The translations under genes were made by a program, and so were the position numbers. Positions 33,384 to 40,987 of a stretch of 64,000 nucleotides of DNA are shown here, piece by piece; position 1 is the stretch's first letter; every line of letters starts with the position of its first letter. This stretch comes from Catenulispora pinisilvae. Lineage in GTDB: Bacteria > Actinomycetota > Actinomycetes > Streptomycetales > Catenulisporaceae. Location: contig NZ_JAAFZA010000013.1 in the NCBI RefSeq assembly GCF_015356865.1, forward strand, positions 1 to 64,000. The letters are read 5' to 3'. The notes under the pieces were generated by a model. It saw only the letters and a program-made list of their open reading frames with translations. It did no database searches and was not told the DNA's origin.

Positions 33384-34424
33384 TCAGGCCAGCGTCGCGA
33401 CGTCGATGACGAACCGGTAGCGCACGTCCGAGGCCAGCACCCGCTCGTAGGCCTCGTTGATCTGCTCCGCCGCGATCACCTCGACCTCGGCGCCGATCCC
33501 GTGCTCGCCGCAGAAGTCGAGCATCTGCTGGGTCTCGGCGATCCCGCCGATCAGCGAGCCGGTCAGGATCCGCTGACGGTTCAGCAGCCGCAGGTGCATG
33601 CCGCTCTCCTCCGGGGCGGCACCGACGTTGACCATCACGCCGCCGACGGTGAGCATCGAGAGGTAGGAGTCCATCGGCAGCGGCGCGCTGACCGTGCTCA
33701 GGATCAGGTCGAAGGCGCCCGCCAGCTCCTGGAACGTCGCCGGGTCGCCGGTCGCGCGGTAGTCGACGGCGCCGAGCGCGAGGCCGGCTTCCTTCTTCGA
33801 CAGGGTCTGGGACAGGACGGTCACCTCGGCGCCGAGCGCGTGGGCGATCTTCACGGCGATGTGGCCGAGCCCGCCGAGGCCGACCACCGCGACCTTCTTG
33901 CCCGGACCCACGCCCCAGCGGCGCAGCGGGGCGTAGGTGGTGATTCCGGCGCACAGCAGCGGCGCGGCGGTGTCCAGCGGGAGTGCGTCCGGGACGTGCA
34001 GCACGAAGCGGTCGGTCACCACGATCTGCGTGGCGTAGCCGCCCTGGGTGACGGTGCCGTCGACGTCGGTGTCGCCGTAGGTCCAGATCGCCTTGACCGA
34101 GCAGTACTGCTCCTGGCCGCGCAGGCAGGCGTCGCACTTCCCGCACGAGCCGACCAGACAGCCGACGCCGACCCGGTCGCCGGCCGCGAACCGCGTCACC
34201 TCGGCGCCGACCGCCGCCACCACGCCGGTGATCTCGTGGCCCGGCGCGAGCGGGTAGGGGCACGGGCCCCAGTCGCCGCGGACCTCGTGGATGTCCGAGT
34301 GGCAGATGCCGGTGTACTTGATGTCGATCAGCACGTCGCGCGGCCCGACCTCGCGGCGCTCGATGATGATCGGCTGGAGCGGGGCGGTCGCGGAGACGGC
34401 GGCGAAGGCGTTGACTGGGGGCAC
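33384..34424 (-). CDS. Zinc-dependent alcohol dehydrogenase (CAD/YahK-like)
   Basis: 346 residues. Catalytic zinc ligands in TGICHSDIH (Cys, His) and the GHE motif (PGHEITG); structural zinc cysteines in GSCGKCDACLRGQEQYC; Rossmann motif GLGGLGHIAVK. These match the cinnamyl-alcohol/YahK branch, normally NADP(H)-dependent aldehyde reductases. GTG start at 34424 without a clear Shine-Dalgarno. It ends just before the GntR operator; divergent from the GH114-like gene. Confidence 0.92.
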   Translation of the reverse strand: MPPVNAFAAVSATAPLQPIIIERREVGPRDVLIDIKYTGICHSDIHEVRGDWGPCPYPLAPGHEITGVVAAVGAEVTRFAAGDRVGVGCLVGSCGKCDACLRGQEQYCSVKAIWTYGDTDVDGTVTQGGYATQIVVTDRFVLHVPDALPLDTAAPLLCAGITTYAPLRRWGVGPGKKVAVVGLGGLGHIAVKIAHALGAEVTVLSQTLSKKEAGLALGAVDYRATGDPATFQELAGAFDLILSTVSAPLPMDSYLSMLTVGGVMVNVGAAPEESGMHLRLLNRQRILTGSLIGGIAETQQMLDFCGEHGIGAEVEVIAAEQINEAYERVLASDVRYRFVIDVATLA

Positions 34425-34594
34425 GCGATCATCAAACAGCCAGATCGGCGGCGTGCGCCATTCGTGCCGTGTGTGACCGGTCGGCTACGGCCGCGTGGCT
34501 GGTGGGAGGCGGTTTCGGTGACCGGGCGGCGACAAGCCCCTGATGCGGTCGGCCAGCCGCTAGCATCGCGGTGTCGGGAGTCGGAGGTGCGGTT

Positions 34595-35557
34595 GTGCGT
34601 GGGGTCGTGATCGGGGCCGTGATCGCCGTCGCGGCGGCTGTTCTGGCGGCCGCCGGGTGTTCCAGCGGGGGCGGATCGACGCTGGATGCGGCAGCGGGAG
34701 ACGGCTCGCCCGCGACGACTTCCGCGAAGACTTCCGCGTCTCCTTCTACGTCTCCTTCCCTGTCTCCTTCTTCGGGTTCGCATCCGGATTCCGCGACGTC
34801 GGATCCTGCCAAGCCTTCCGCCGCCGCACCCGCCGGTTCGGTCACCCCGCCCCCGCTCGGCGTGAAGTGGGACTACCAGATCGGCGGCGCCTATCCCCCG
34901 CCGGCCGGTGTCCGCATCGTCTCCCGCGACAGCTCGGCTTCGCCGGCGTCCGGGCTCTACAACATCTGCTACCTCAACGCGTTCCAGGCCCAGCCCGACG
35001 CCACCGACTGGTGGCAGAGCAACCATCCGGACCTGTTGCTGAAGACCTCCTCCGGCGCGCCGGTGATCGACCAGAACTGGAACGAGCAGCTGCTCGACGT
35101 CTCCACCGACGCCAAGCGCACGGCGATCGCGCAGATCGTCGGCGGCTGGATGGCCGGCTGCGCGGCGAAGGGGTACCAGGGCGTCGAGCCGGACAACCTG
35201 GACTCCTACTCCCGCTCCCAAGGCCTGCTCACCGCCGACGACGATGCCGCGCTGGCCACCCAGCTGGCGCGGCTGGCCCATGCCAAGGGCCTGGCGATCG
35301 CGCAGAAGAACACCGCGGAGTTCCTGCCGCGCGCGCACCAGATCGGCTTCGACTTCGCGGTCACCGAGCAGTGCGGGAAGTACGGCGAATGCGGCGGCTA
35401 CGCGAGCACGTTCGCCGACCACGTCGTGGACGTCGAGTACGACGACGCCGGATTCGCCAAGGCCTGCCAGGGCTACGCCGGGAAGATCGCGATCGTGCTC
35501 CGCGATCTGGACGTGAGCCCGGCCGGCAGCTCGTCCTACGCGTACAAGACCTGCTGA
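34595..35557 (+). CDS. GH114-like (endo-alpha-1,4-polygalactosaminidase) lipoprotein
   Basis: 320 residues from a GTG at 34595, seven bases after GGAGG. An N-terminal lipoprotein signal ends in VLAAAGC, followed by a Ser/Thr/Pro-rich linker of about 60 residues and a catalytic domain. In that domain WDYQIGGAY, YQGVEPDNLDSY (the acid cluster), IAQKNTAEF, EQCGKYGECGGY and VDVEYDD match the TIM-barrel GH114 family. It would act outside the cell on galactosamine-containing polysaccharide, perhaps from fungi or rival biofilms. A GTG at 34571 is in frame but lacks a ribosome site. Confidence 0.82.
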   Translation: MRGVVIGAVIAVAAAVLAAAGCSSGGGSTLDAAAGDGSPATTSAKTSASPSTSPSLSPSSGSHPDSATSDPAKPSAAAPAGSVTPPPLGVKWDYQIGGAYPPPAGVRIVSRDSSASPASGLYNICYLNAFQAQPDATDWWQSNHPDLLLKTSSGAPVIDQNWNEQLLDVSTDAKRTAIAQIVGGWMAGCAAKGYQGVEPDNLDSYSRSQGLLTADDDAALATQLARLAHAKGLAIAQKNTAEFLPRAHQIGFDFAVTEQCGKYGECGGYASTFADHVVDVEYDDAGFAKACQGYAGKIAIVLRDLDVSPAGSSSYAYKTC

Positions 35558-35582
35558 TCCGCCGCCTTCCCGGCGCCGCGGC

Positions 35583-36053
35583 TCACCACTGGCCGGGCTG
35601 GTAGCCCCCGGCCGGGACCCGGGTGATGACGTTCATCCGGTTGTAGGCGTTGATGAGGGCGATCGTCGACACCAGCCCGGCCAGCTGCTCCTCGTCGTAG
35701 TGCTTGGCGGCGTTCGCCCACACCTCGTCGGCGACCCCGCCCGCCGCGTCGGCGATACGGGTGCCCTCCTCGGCCAGCTCCAGCGCCGCGCGCTCGGCGT
35801 CGGTGAACGCCGTGGCGTCGCGCCAGGCTGCGACCAGGTTCAGCCGCTCGGGCTGCTCGCCGGCGTGGACGGCGTCCTTGTAGTGCATGTCGGTGCACAT
35901 GCCGCAGCCGTTGATCTGGCTGACCCGCAGCAGGACCAGCTGGACCGTGGCGGAGGGCACGCCCGAACCCTCGGCCGCCCGGCCCGCGGAGTTGATGTGC
36001 TTGCTGAACTTCTGGCCGGTGGCGGTGCCGTAGTAGTTGAACCGGGCTTCCAT
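35583..36053 (-). CDS. Carboxymuconolactone decarboxylase / AhpD-like protein (second of three)
   Basis: 156 residues from the ATG at 36053, preceded by AAAGGAGC; an in-frame start at 36104 was not used. Redox motif INGCGMCTDMHYKDA with Cys50, Cys53 and His57. It is closest in layout to the paralogue at 43656 (same start pattern ME-x-RFN and C-x-x-C positions). An ECF41-type promoter (36099-36125) and a Crp-like box (36145-36160) lie upstream, both also found in related form before the 43656 paralogue, so both are probably targets of the ECF41 sigma factor at 44277. Confidence 0.87.
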   Translation of the reverse strand: MEARFNYYGTATGQKFSKHINSAGRAAEGSGVPSATVQLVLLRVSQINGCGMCTDMHYKDAVHAGEQPERLNLVAAWRDATAFTDAERAALELAEEGTRIADAAGGVADEVWANAAKHYDEEQLAGLVSTIALINAYNRMNVITRVPAGGYQPGQW

Positions 36054-36098
36054 GACTGTGCTCCTTTGGTCTTGTGCGCTGTGCGCTTTCGCTACGTA

Positions 36099-36125
36099 GA
36101 CCATCGGAACGGGGGCGATGTGACA
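36099..36125 (-). promoter_or_regulatory. ECF41-type promoter of the second AhpD-like gene
   Basis: Read on the minus strand: TGTCACA (36125-36119), 16 bases, GGTC (36102-36099). The published ECF41 consensus, from memory, is TGTCACA and CGTC; the -35 is a perfect match and the -10 has three of four bases. It leaves a leader of about 40 bases before the ATG at 36053. Confidence 0.5.
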
Positions 36126-36144
36126 GCGGGCTGGACGGTCCGGG

Positions 36145-36160
36145 TGTGACCTGCGTCACC
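36145..36160. promoter_or_regulatory. Crp-like box upstream of the second AhpD-like gene
   Basis: TGTGACCTGCGTCACC: nine of ten defined positions of TGTGA-N6-TCACA. The surrounding sequence (CGGGTGTGACCTGCGTCAC) is nearly the same as at 44180-44197 before the third AhpD-like gene. It may be a Crp site or a dyad for another regulator. Confidence 0.4.
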
Positions 36161-36172
36161 TACCGTTCGCGG

Positions 36173-36871
36173 TCAGAGCTCGGCGCCGACGCGGTAGGCC
36201 TCCAGTCGCTGGACCAGCGCTTCGGGGTGGGCGAGGGGGAGCAGGTGGCCGCCCTCCATCTCGTCCGGCGCGAAGCCCAGCCGTTCCTGGACGGTCCGGC
36301 GCTGGAAGTCCAGGGGGAAGAAGCGGTCGTCCCGGCCCACCAGGTAGCGGATCGGCACGCCGCTCGGCAGGGCCGGCATCGGCGGCGGGCCGAACGGCCG
36401 GTCGCTCTGGCCGACTTCGCCGCGCTCCCAGGCCTCGTCCACGATCTTCTCGGGGACGTCGTGGAAGAAGACCACCTTCAGATCGGCGTCGGCCGGCAGT
36501 CCGAGGCGCGCGTCGCTCTCCTGCCTGGCCTGCGAATAGCCGGTGGCCTCCCACCATTGGCCGGGCGTCTCGCCTTCCTTCGGGGCCATCGCCGAGAGGA
36601 AGACCAGGAGCTTCACCGGGACCCGGTGGGTGAGGGTGGCTCCGGTGAAACTGCCCATGGACTGCGCGACCACGATGAGATCGTCGGCGTTCGCGCGGTC
36701 GCCGAGCGCCGCGACGACCGCGTCCGTGTACTGCGGGATCCCCGCCTCGGGGTCGGAGGCCGGCAGGTCCGGGGTGACGACGTCGTGGCCCGCGGCGCGC
36801 AGCAGCGGGACCACGCGGTGCCAGAGCCAGGAGTCCGAGGATGCTCCGTGGATCAAGATGTAGGTTGCCAT
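36173..36871 (-). CDS. Alpha/beta hydrolase
   Basis: 232 residues from the ATG at 36871. The oxyanion motif HGASSDSW starts near residue 8, the nucleophile elbow is AQSMGSF (Ser in Q-S-M-G; first glycine replaced by Ala), the acid lies in GRDDRFF and the histidine in GGHLLPLA. This is the esterase/HNL-like branch with a short cap. Substrate unknown. It follows the DUF4188 gene, separated by 51 bp, and may be co-transcribed with it under the MerR regulator. Confidence 0.85.
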   Translation of the reverse strand: MATYILIHGASSDSWLWHRVVPLLRAAGHDVVTPDLPASDPEAGIPQYTDAVVAALGDRANADDLIVVAQSMGSFTGATLTHRVPVKLLVFLSAMAPKEGETPGQWWEATGYSQARQESDARLGLPADADLKVVFFHDVPEKIVDEAWERGEVGQSDRPFGPPPMPALPSGVPIRYLVGRDDRFFPLDFQRRTVQERLGFAPDEMEGGHLLPLAHPEALVQRLEAYRVGAEL

Positions 36872-36921
36872 GGGCTCAACGCTAGCCGCGGACTCCGACA
36901 AATCCGGCGGTGTGGATCGGT

Positions 36922-37557
36922 TCATTGTTTGGCGGTCTCGGCGGTCTCGGCGGTCTCAGCGGTCTCGGCCGTCCCGGCCGGCTCGACGCGATCGGCCACG
37001 CCAGCCAATAGCGGATCCTCACCCTTCGCGTACCCGAAGCCGTCCGGTCGCATCGTCGCCGGGTCCAGGCCGCGGGCGGCGCCGATCCCCATCGGCGGCA
37101 TGTCCCCGTACAGGCACTGATACGCCCCCGCGCGAACGGACAGCATCTCGTGCCAGATCCCGATCGCTCCGTTGGAACGCATATAGCGGCTCATGAAGCG
37201 GTCCTGTGCCGGGCGGTGCGTGCGGTCCTCGTCATGCGAGAACGCGCGGATGTCTCCGGCGCGCCGCCAGTACTGCACGACTGTCACCTGGCCGAACCAC
37301 GGACCCCACAGGATGCGGTAGCCGAGGAGTCCGCTGTCGGGGTCCTTACTCAGTTCCTTGAGCATGCGCGGCATGGCGCGGAAGACCGGGACCCAGTGGT
37401 GGACCGCCCACCCCTTGTTGATCCGGGCGCCGATCAGCAGGACCGCGATCGGCTCGCTGTTGTCGGCCATGAACCGGCCGCGCATCCGCTTGCGCTGGCT
37501 CGGCGCGCCGGGCACGGTCCGGCTCCAGTGCAAGGGCATCGGGTTCTGCATCGGCAT
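36922..37557 (-). CDS. DUF4188 family protein
   Basis: 211 residues. The core KRMRGRFMADNSEPIAVLLIG, then RINKGWAVHHWVPVFRAMPRM and VQYWRRAGDIRAF, fits DUF4188, heme/ABM-monooxygenase-like proteins of unknown role that are often divergent from MerR or TetR regulators. The C-terminus is AETAETAETAETAKQ, encoded by a 9-bp tandem repeat, probably an unstructured tail of variable length. Divergent from a MerR gene with a perfect 21-bp palindrome between them. Confidence 0.78.
   Translation of the reverse strand: MPMQNPMPLHWSRTVPGAPSQRKRMRGRFMADNSEPIAVLLIGARINKGWAVHHWVPVFRAMPRMLKELSKDPDSGLLGYRILWGPWFGQVTVVQYWRRAGDIRAFSHDEDRTHRPAQDRFMSRYMRSNGAIGIWHEMLSVRAGAYQCLYGDMPPMGIGAARGLDPATMRPDGFGYAKGEDPLLAGVADRVEPAGTAETAETAETAETAKQ
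36931..36975 (-). repeat. 9-bp in-frame tandem repeat at the end of the DUF4188 gene
   Basis: GGCGGTCTC (plus strand) repeats at 36931, 36940, 36949 and, as AGCGGTCTC, at 36958, with a degenerate fifth copy. On the coding strand each unit reads Glu-Thr-Ala, so copy number changes would keep the frame. Confidence 0.85.
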
Positions 37558-37600
37558 CGTGGGACCCCCATCATGACGTGCGCCGGGTGGTGCGGTGGTG

Positions 37601-37621
37601 AAGGATAGTTGAACTATCCTT
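37601..37621. promoter_or_regulatory. 21-bp perfect palindrome, probable MerR operator
   Basis: AAGGATAGTT-G-AACTATCCTT: ten-base perfect arms around one central base, in the 118 bp between the DUF4188 gene and the MerR gene. AT-rich against the background. MerR proteins bind such dyads between -35 and -10. Confidence 0.7.
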
Positions 37622-37675
37622 GGCGGTCAGGGTAGAACGCGGCGCGACGACTGTCGAGACCGGAATGGAGGGACC

Positions 37676-38338
37676 GTGCATCTGGCGGAGCTGAGCCGAC
37701 GCAGCGGCGTGTCGGTCCCGAGCATCAAGTTCTACTTGCGCGAGGGCCTGGTCCCCCCGGGCACGCCGGTCTCCGCACGCAGGGCCGAGTACGGCGAGGA
37801 GCACGTGCGGCGTCTCCGTCTCGTCCGGGCGATGCTGACGATCGGGAAGATGTCGGTGGCCCAGGCGCGCGACGTCCTGGCCGTCGCCGACGACCCGGCG
37901 TTCACCCGCCACGAGCGCCTGGGCACCGCGCAGTACATGTTGCCCCCGCACGCGGAAGCACCAGCGCAGGATTCTGAGGAACGCGCTGTGTGGGATGAAA
38001 TCCGCAGCCTGATCCTCGACGAGCTACGAAGGCTCGGCTGGCACTTCCAGGACACGGCCCCCGCGCTCGACATGCTCACGCAGTCCGTGGCGACCCTCGT
38101 AGGCCTCGGCTACGACGCCCCGGTAGAGGACTTCCGCCGGTACGCGGCGGCGATCCGCCCCATGGCGGAAGCGGAATACGCGACGATCGCTCAGTTCGAA
38201 CTGATCGAAGAGGCGCTGGAGGCAACGGTCGCCTACACGGTCCTGGTCGAGCCGATACTTCTGGCCCTACGCCGCCTGGCACATGAGGACGTCTCATCGC
38301 GCCTGCGCTATGGATACGGCGACGAACCGGCGCTCTAG
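37676..38338 (+). CDS. MerR-family regulator
   Basis: 220 residues from a GTG at 37676 (GGAGGGACC just upstream). The N-terminal winged helix (HLAELSRRSGVSVPSIKFYL, REGLVPPG) and the second helix pair (HVRRLRLVRAMLTIG) are typical. The effector domain is helical, with no metal-binding cysteines, so an organic ligand is likely. Divergent from the DUF4188 gene. Its stop is directly followed by the large inverted-repeat region. Confidence 0.9.
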   Translation: MHLAELSRRSGVSVPSIKFYLREGLVPPGTPVSARRAEYGEEHVRRLRLVRAMLTIGKMSVAQARDVLAVADDPAFTRHERLGTAQYMLPPHAEAPAQDSEERAVWDEIRSLILDELRRLGWHFQDTAPALDMLTQSVATLVGLGYDAPVEDFRRYAAAIRPMAEAEYATIAQFELIEEALEATVAYTVLVEPILLALRRLAHEDVSSRLRYGYGDEPAL

Positions 38339-38380
38339 GGGTGTTCGGGGTTCGGATTTTTGGGCTGGGGTTTGCGGGGC

Positions 38381-39724
38381 GGGTTGCGGTCGGCGTGTGG
38401 GTTTCAAGGCTTTTTACGGCCTTCGGTAGAAGTTGTGCCGGTTCGGGGTTCGGGGCGGTGGGTGTGTTTGTCGGCTGCCGGTTTTCGTGTTCACGACCCC
38501 GCCGCATCTCAGGCCTCTTCATCTCCAGCAGGTCTGAACCAGGGGCTAGATCAAGATCAAGAACCCAAGCAAGATCAACAGCAAGAGCACAAGCAAGATC
38601 AAGGTCAAGAACTGTGATGAAGAGCCCGGCGCCTCCGGCGGGGGCTCTCGGCTCCCTCGGGGAACTGGCGCGGTTCCATAGGGTGGCCGGGTCAGGGCCC
38701 TGCGCCTGCGGTTTGTGAGGTGGTGCGGTCCGTTCCCCACGGTCGCGTCGTCAGCCCCAAGGGGTACAGCACCGGTGTCCGGGAGTAAAGTCCGCGCGCT
38801 TGCGGTCGAGCCTGCAAGCTGCGGTTTTGATAGCGCGAACTTGACTCCCGGCCACCGGCACTGTAGGCAAAGCCCTGCCGACGCGACCGAGGGGAACGAA
38901 CCGAAAACCGACCGGAGAAGTACAAAACTGGTGGTTCGGTACCGGCGGCCCGGCGAGTTCGGCTGCCGGTCCAGGTGCTGACAACGCGGCAGTCCCGAGG
39001 GTGCGCGGTCTGAGTTGGCGGGCGCCGGATCGGCCCGGTTCTTGAAGCCTGCTGCGGGCACAGTTGGTCCCGACCGCACCCGGGCATGTTCTCGACCAGC
39101 TGCCCACCGGCCCGTCGCCAGAGCCTCACCGGCAGTGGCATCTTTAAGCCTCGTCCACGGGCCCTTCGGTTGCTTTTCTTCCGGTTGGTTTTCGGTTCGT
39201 TCCCCTCGGTCGCGTCGGCAGGGCTTTGCCTACAGTGCCGGTTCTCGGGAGTCAAGTTCGCGCTGTACGCGACCGCCACCTCCACGCCTGACCGCAGCGC
39301 GCGGACTTTACTCCCGGGGTTCGGCGCTGTACCCCTTGGGGCTGACGACGCGACCGAGGGGAACGAACCGTAGCCACCTCACAAACCGCCGCCGCAGGGC
39401 CCTAGCCGGACCACCCTATGGAGCAGCGCCAGTTCCCCGAGGGAGCCGAGAGCCCCCGCCGGAGGCGCCGGCTCTTCACCAGGGCTCTTGACCTTGCCGT
39501 TGACTTTGATCTTGCTGTTGACCTTGCTATTGATCTGGCTCTTGCTGGCTCTTGATCTGGCTCTTGTTTCGACTTGCCGGAGTTGAAGAGGCCTGAGGCG
39601 GGGCGGGGTCGTGAACGCGTAAACCGGCAGCCGACAAACACACCCGCCGACCCGAACCCCGAACCGGCACAACCATAACCGAAGGCCGTAAAAAGCTTTG
39701 AAACCCACACACCAACCGCAACCC
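38381..39724. repeat. 1.34-kb imperfect inverted repeat without a convincing gene
   Basis: The left arm (about 38381-38930) and the right arm (about 39175-39724) are reverse complements around a centre near 39052, with about 245 bp of unique spacer. By eye, 38397-38521 against 39584-39708 gives 12 mismatches in 125 positions. Weaker similarity continues outward to about 38355 and 39800. The arms hold a purine-rich CAAGATCAA-type tract that differs between arms, a GC hairpin (GAGCC...GGCTC) and two 70-bp units each. Short open frames exist on both strands but mirror each other and lack starts and codon bias of genes. It fills the whole 1.5-kb gap between the MerR and LLM genes. Confidence 0.85.
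38727..39369. repeat. Four alternating copies of a 70-bp unit inside the inverted repeat
   Basis: The unit begins near GGTTCGTTCCCCTCGGTC and ends near GGGAGTCAAGTTCGCGC. Copies lie at 38727-38799 (plus), 38833-38902 (minus), 39194-39263 (plus) and 39297-39369 (minus). Each neighbouring pair is itself an inverted repeat, so the element is a palindrome of palindromes. The first 28 bases of the copies are the best conserved. Confidence 0.8.
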
Positions 39725-39794
39725 GGCTCGCGAACTTCCCGCGTCGAGAACTCGCCCGCGCCGAGCGCTCCACGCCCCAGAAGCCCAAGCCCAA

Positions 39795-39836
39795 AAGCCG
39801 TCAGCCGTCAGCCGTCAGCCGTCAGCCGACAGCCGA
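39795..39836. repeat. 7-bp tandem repeat, six units
   Basis: Four AGCCGTC units (39795-39822) are followed by two AGCCGAC units (39823-39836). It lies between the outer end of the large inverted repeat and the 3' end of the LLM gene. Confidence 0.85.
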
Positions 39837-39879
39837 CGGCCCACAGCCCAAAAGCTGGTAGAGCGTTCTCGCGGCGCCC

Positions 39880-40782
39880 CTAGTTGCCCAACGCTTCCCG
39901 CACCCCAGGCACGACCTCCTCCGCCCACAACGCGGAGGAACGCTCGACCGGCAGGTCGCCGACAGGGAAGTAGGTGAAGCCGCCCGCTCCGTGCTCCGAG
40001 ACGGCACCGCTCAGCTCCTCCACCCACTGCGATACCGAACCGCCGAGCCAGCGGCCGTCCTGGTCGCGGGTCGTCGCCAGCGGCGTGGGGGTGATGCGTC
40101 CGGGCAGGTTGTAGATCGTGGCGATGTCGCGGGGGTCGCGGCTTACGGCCAGGGCGGCCTCGTCCACGATCGGGCGCGACTCGCGGTAGCGGGAGCTGAG
40201 CCAGTCGGCGGCGTGGCCGGGGATCCAGCCGTCGGCGTGGCGGCCGGTGACGGCCAACGACTTCGCGCCGACCGAGCCGGTCCAGATCGGCGGCTCGTTG
40301 ACCGGTGCCGGTTCGATGCGGTCCAGGTGGTAGAACTCGCCCTTGAAGGTGACCGGGGGCCCGCCGCCGGCCAGCGACCTGATCACGGTGAACGCCTCCT
40401 CGAAGGCGCGTACCGCTTCGCCCCCGGTCAGCCGCGGAAAGCCCAGGCGCGTGATGTCGTCCCACGATCCGCCGGCGCCCAGTCCCGTCACCACGCGGCC
40501 GCCGCTCAGCACGGCCAACGAGGTGACTGCTCGGGCCAGCATCGGTGCGGGGCGGGTCGGCAGGTTGCTGACATTCACCAGCCCGCTGATGCTCCGGGTG
40601 CGCCCCAGGGCGACTCCGACCAGCGAGTAGGCGTCGAGCATCTGGCCCACATAGGGGTGGTCGGACACGGAGAAGTGGCCCAGGGCGGCGCGGTCGGCCG
40701 CCTCGACGATCTCCATCGTCTGCTCGACGTCCCGCACCGCGTTCGACACGCCGATCCCGTACTGAACCGCGTTTCCGGCCAT
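39880..40782 (-). CDS. LLM-class flavin/F420-dependent oxidoreductase
   Basis: 300 residues of the bacterial-luciferase-like TIM barrel: YGIGVSNAVRDVEQTMEIVE, FSVSDHPYVGQ, LGAGGSWDDITRLGFPR and PIWTGSVGAKSLAVTGRHADGW. In actinobacteria this branch mostly uses coenzyme F420; FMN is the alternative. Substrate unknown. ATG at 40782 with GGAG. A GTTCGT/ACGAAC dyad at 40803-40829 lies in the promoter region. Confidence 0.88.
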   Translation of the reverse strand: MAGNAVQYGIGVSNAVRDVEQTMEIVEAADRAALGHFSVSDHPYVGQMLDAYSLVGVALGRTRSISGLVNVSNLPTRPAPMLARAVTSLAVLSGGRVVTGLGAGGSWDDITRLGFPRLTGGEAVRAFEEAFTVIRSLAGGGPPVTFKGEFYHLDRIEPAPVNEPPIWTGSVGAKSLAVTGRHADGWIPGHAADWLSSRYRESRPIVDEAALAVSRDPRDIATIYNLPGRITPTPLATTRDQDGRWLGGSVSQWVEELSGAVSEHGAGGFTYFPVGDLPVERSSALWAEEVVPGVREALGN

Positions 40783-40802
40783 GACTGTCTCCGTCCCCAG
40801 TA

Positions 40803-40829
40803 GTTCGTGTAACGAACATACTGGTTCGT
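40803..40829. promoter_or_regulatory. Dyad upstream of the LLM oxidoreductase gene
   Basis: GTTCGT-GTA-ACGAAC (40803-40817) is a perfect six-base dyad, and a third GTTCGT half site lies at 40824-40829. Candidate operator for an unlinked regulator; no regulator gene adjoins. Confidence 0.4.
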
Positions 40830-40987
40830 GGTGCGTACTTCAAGCGCGCGAAAATGGACGCGCCACGCCGTTCGGGGGGTACGGCGTGGCACGTCCAGTC
40901 GGCACGCGGCGGGCGCTGCCCGCGTGAATGCCTGAGAGAACAGGCGCCTGACGAGCTGAATCCGTTACACCTCTATGATCACCTGCC

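Noticed and set aside
38341-39794. Several 60- to 200-codon frames inside the large inverted repeat
   Set aside because: They mirror each other on the two strands, have Ser/Arg/Pro-rich nonsense-like composition and lack ribosome sites. Their similarity comes from the inverted DNA repeat, not from duplicated genes.
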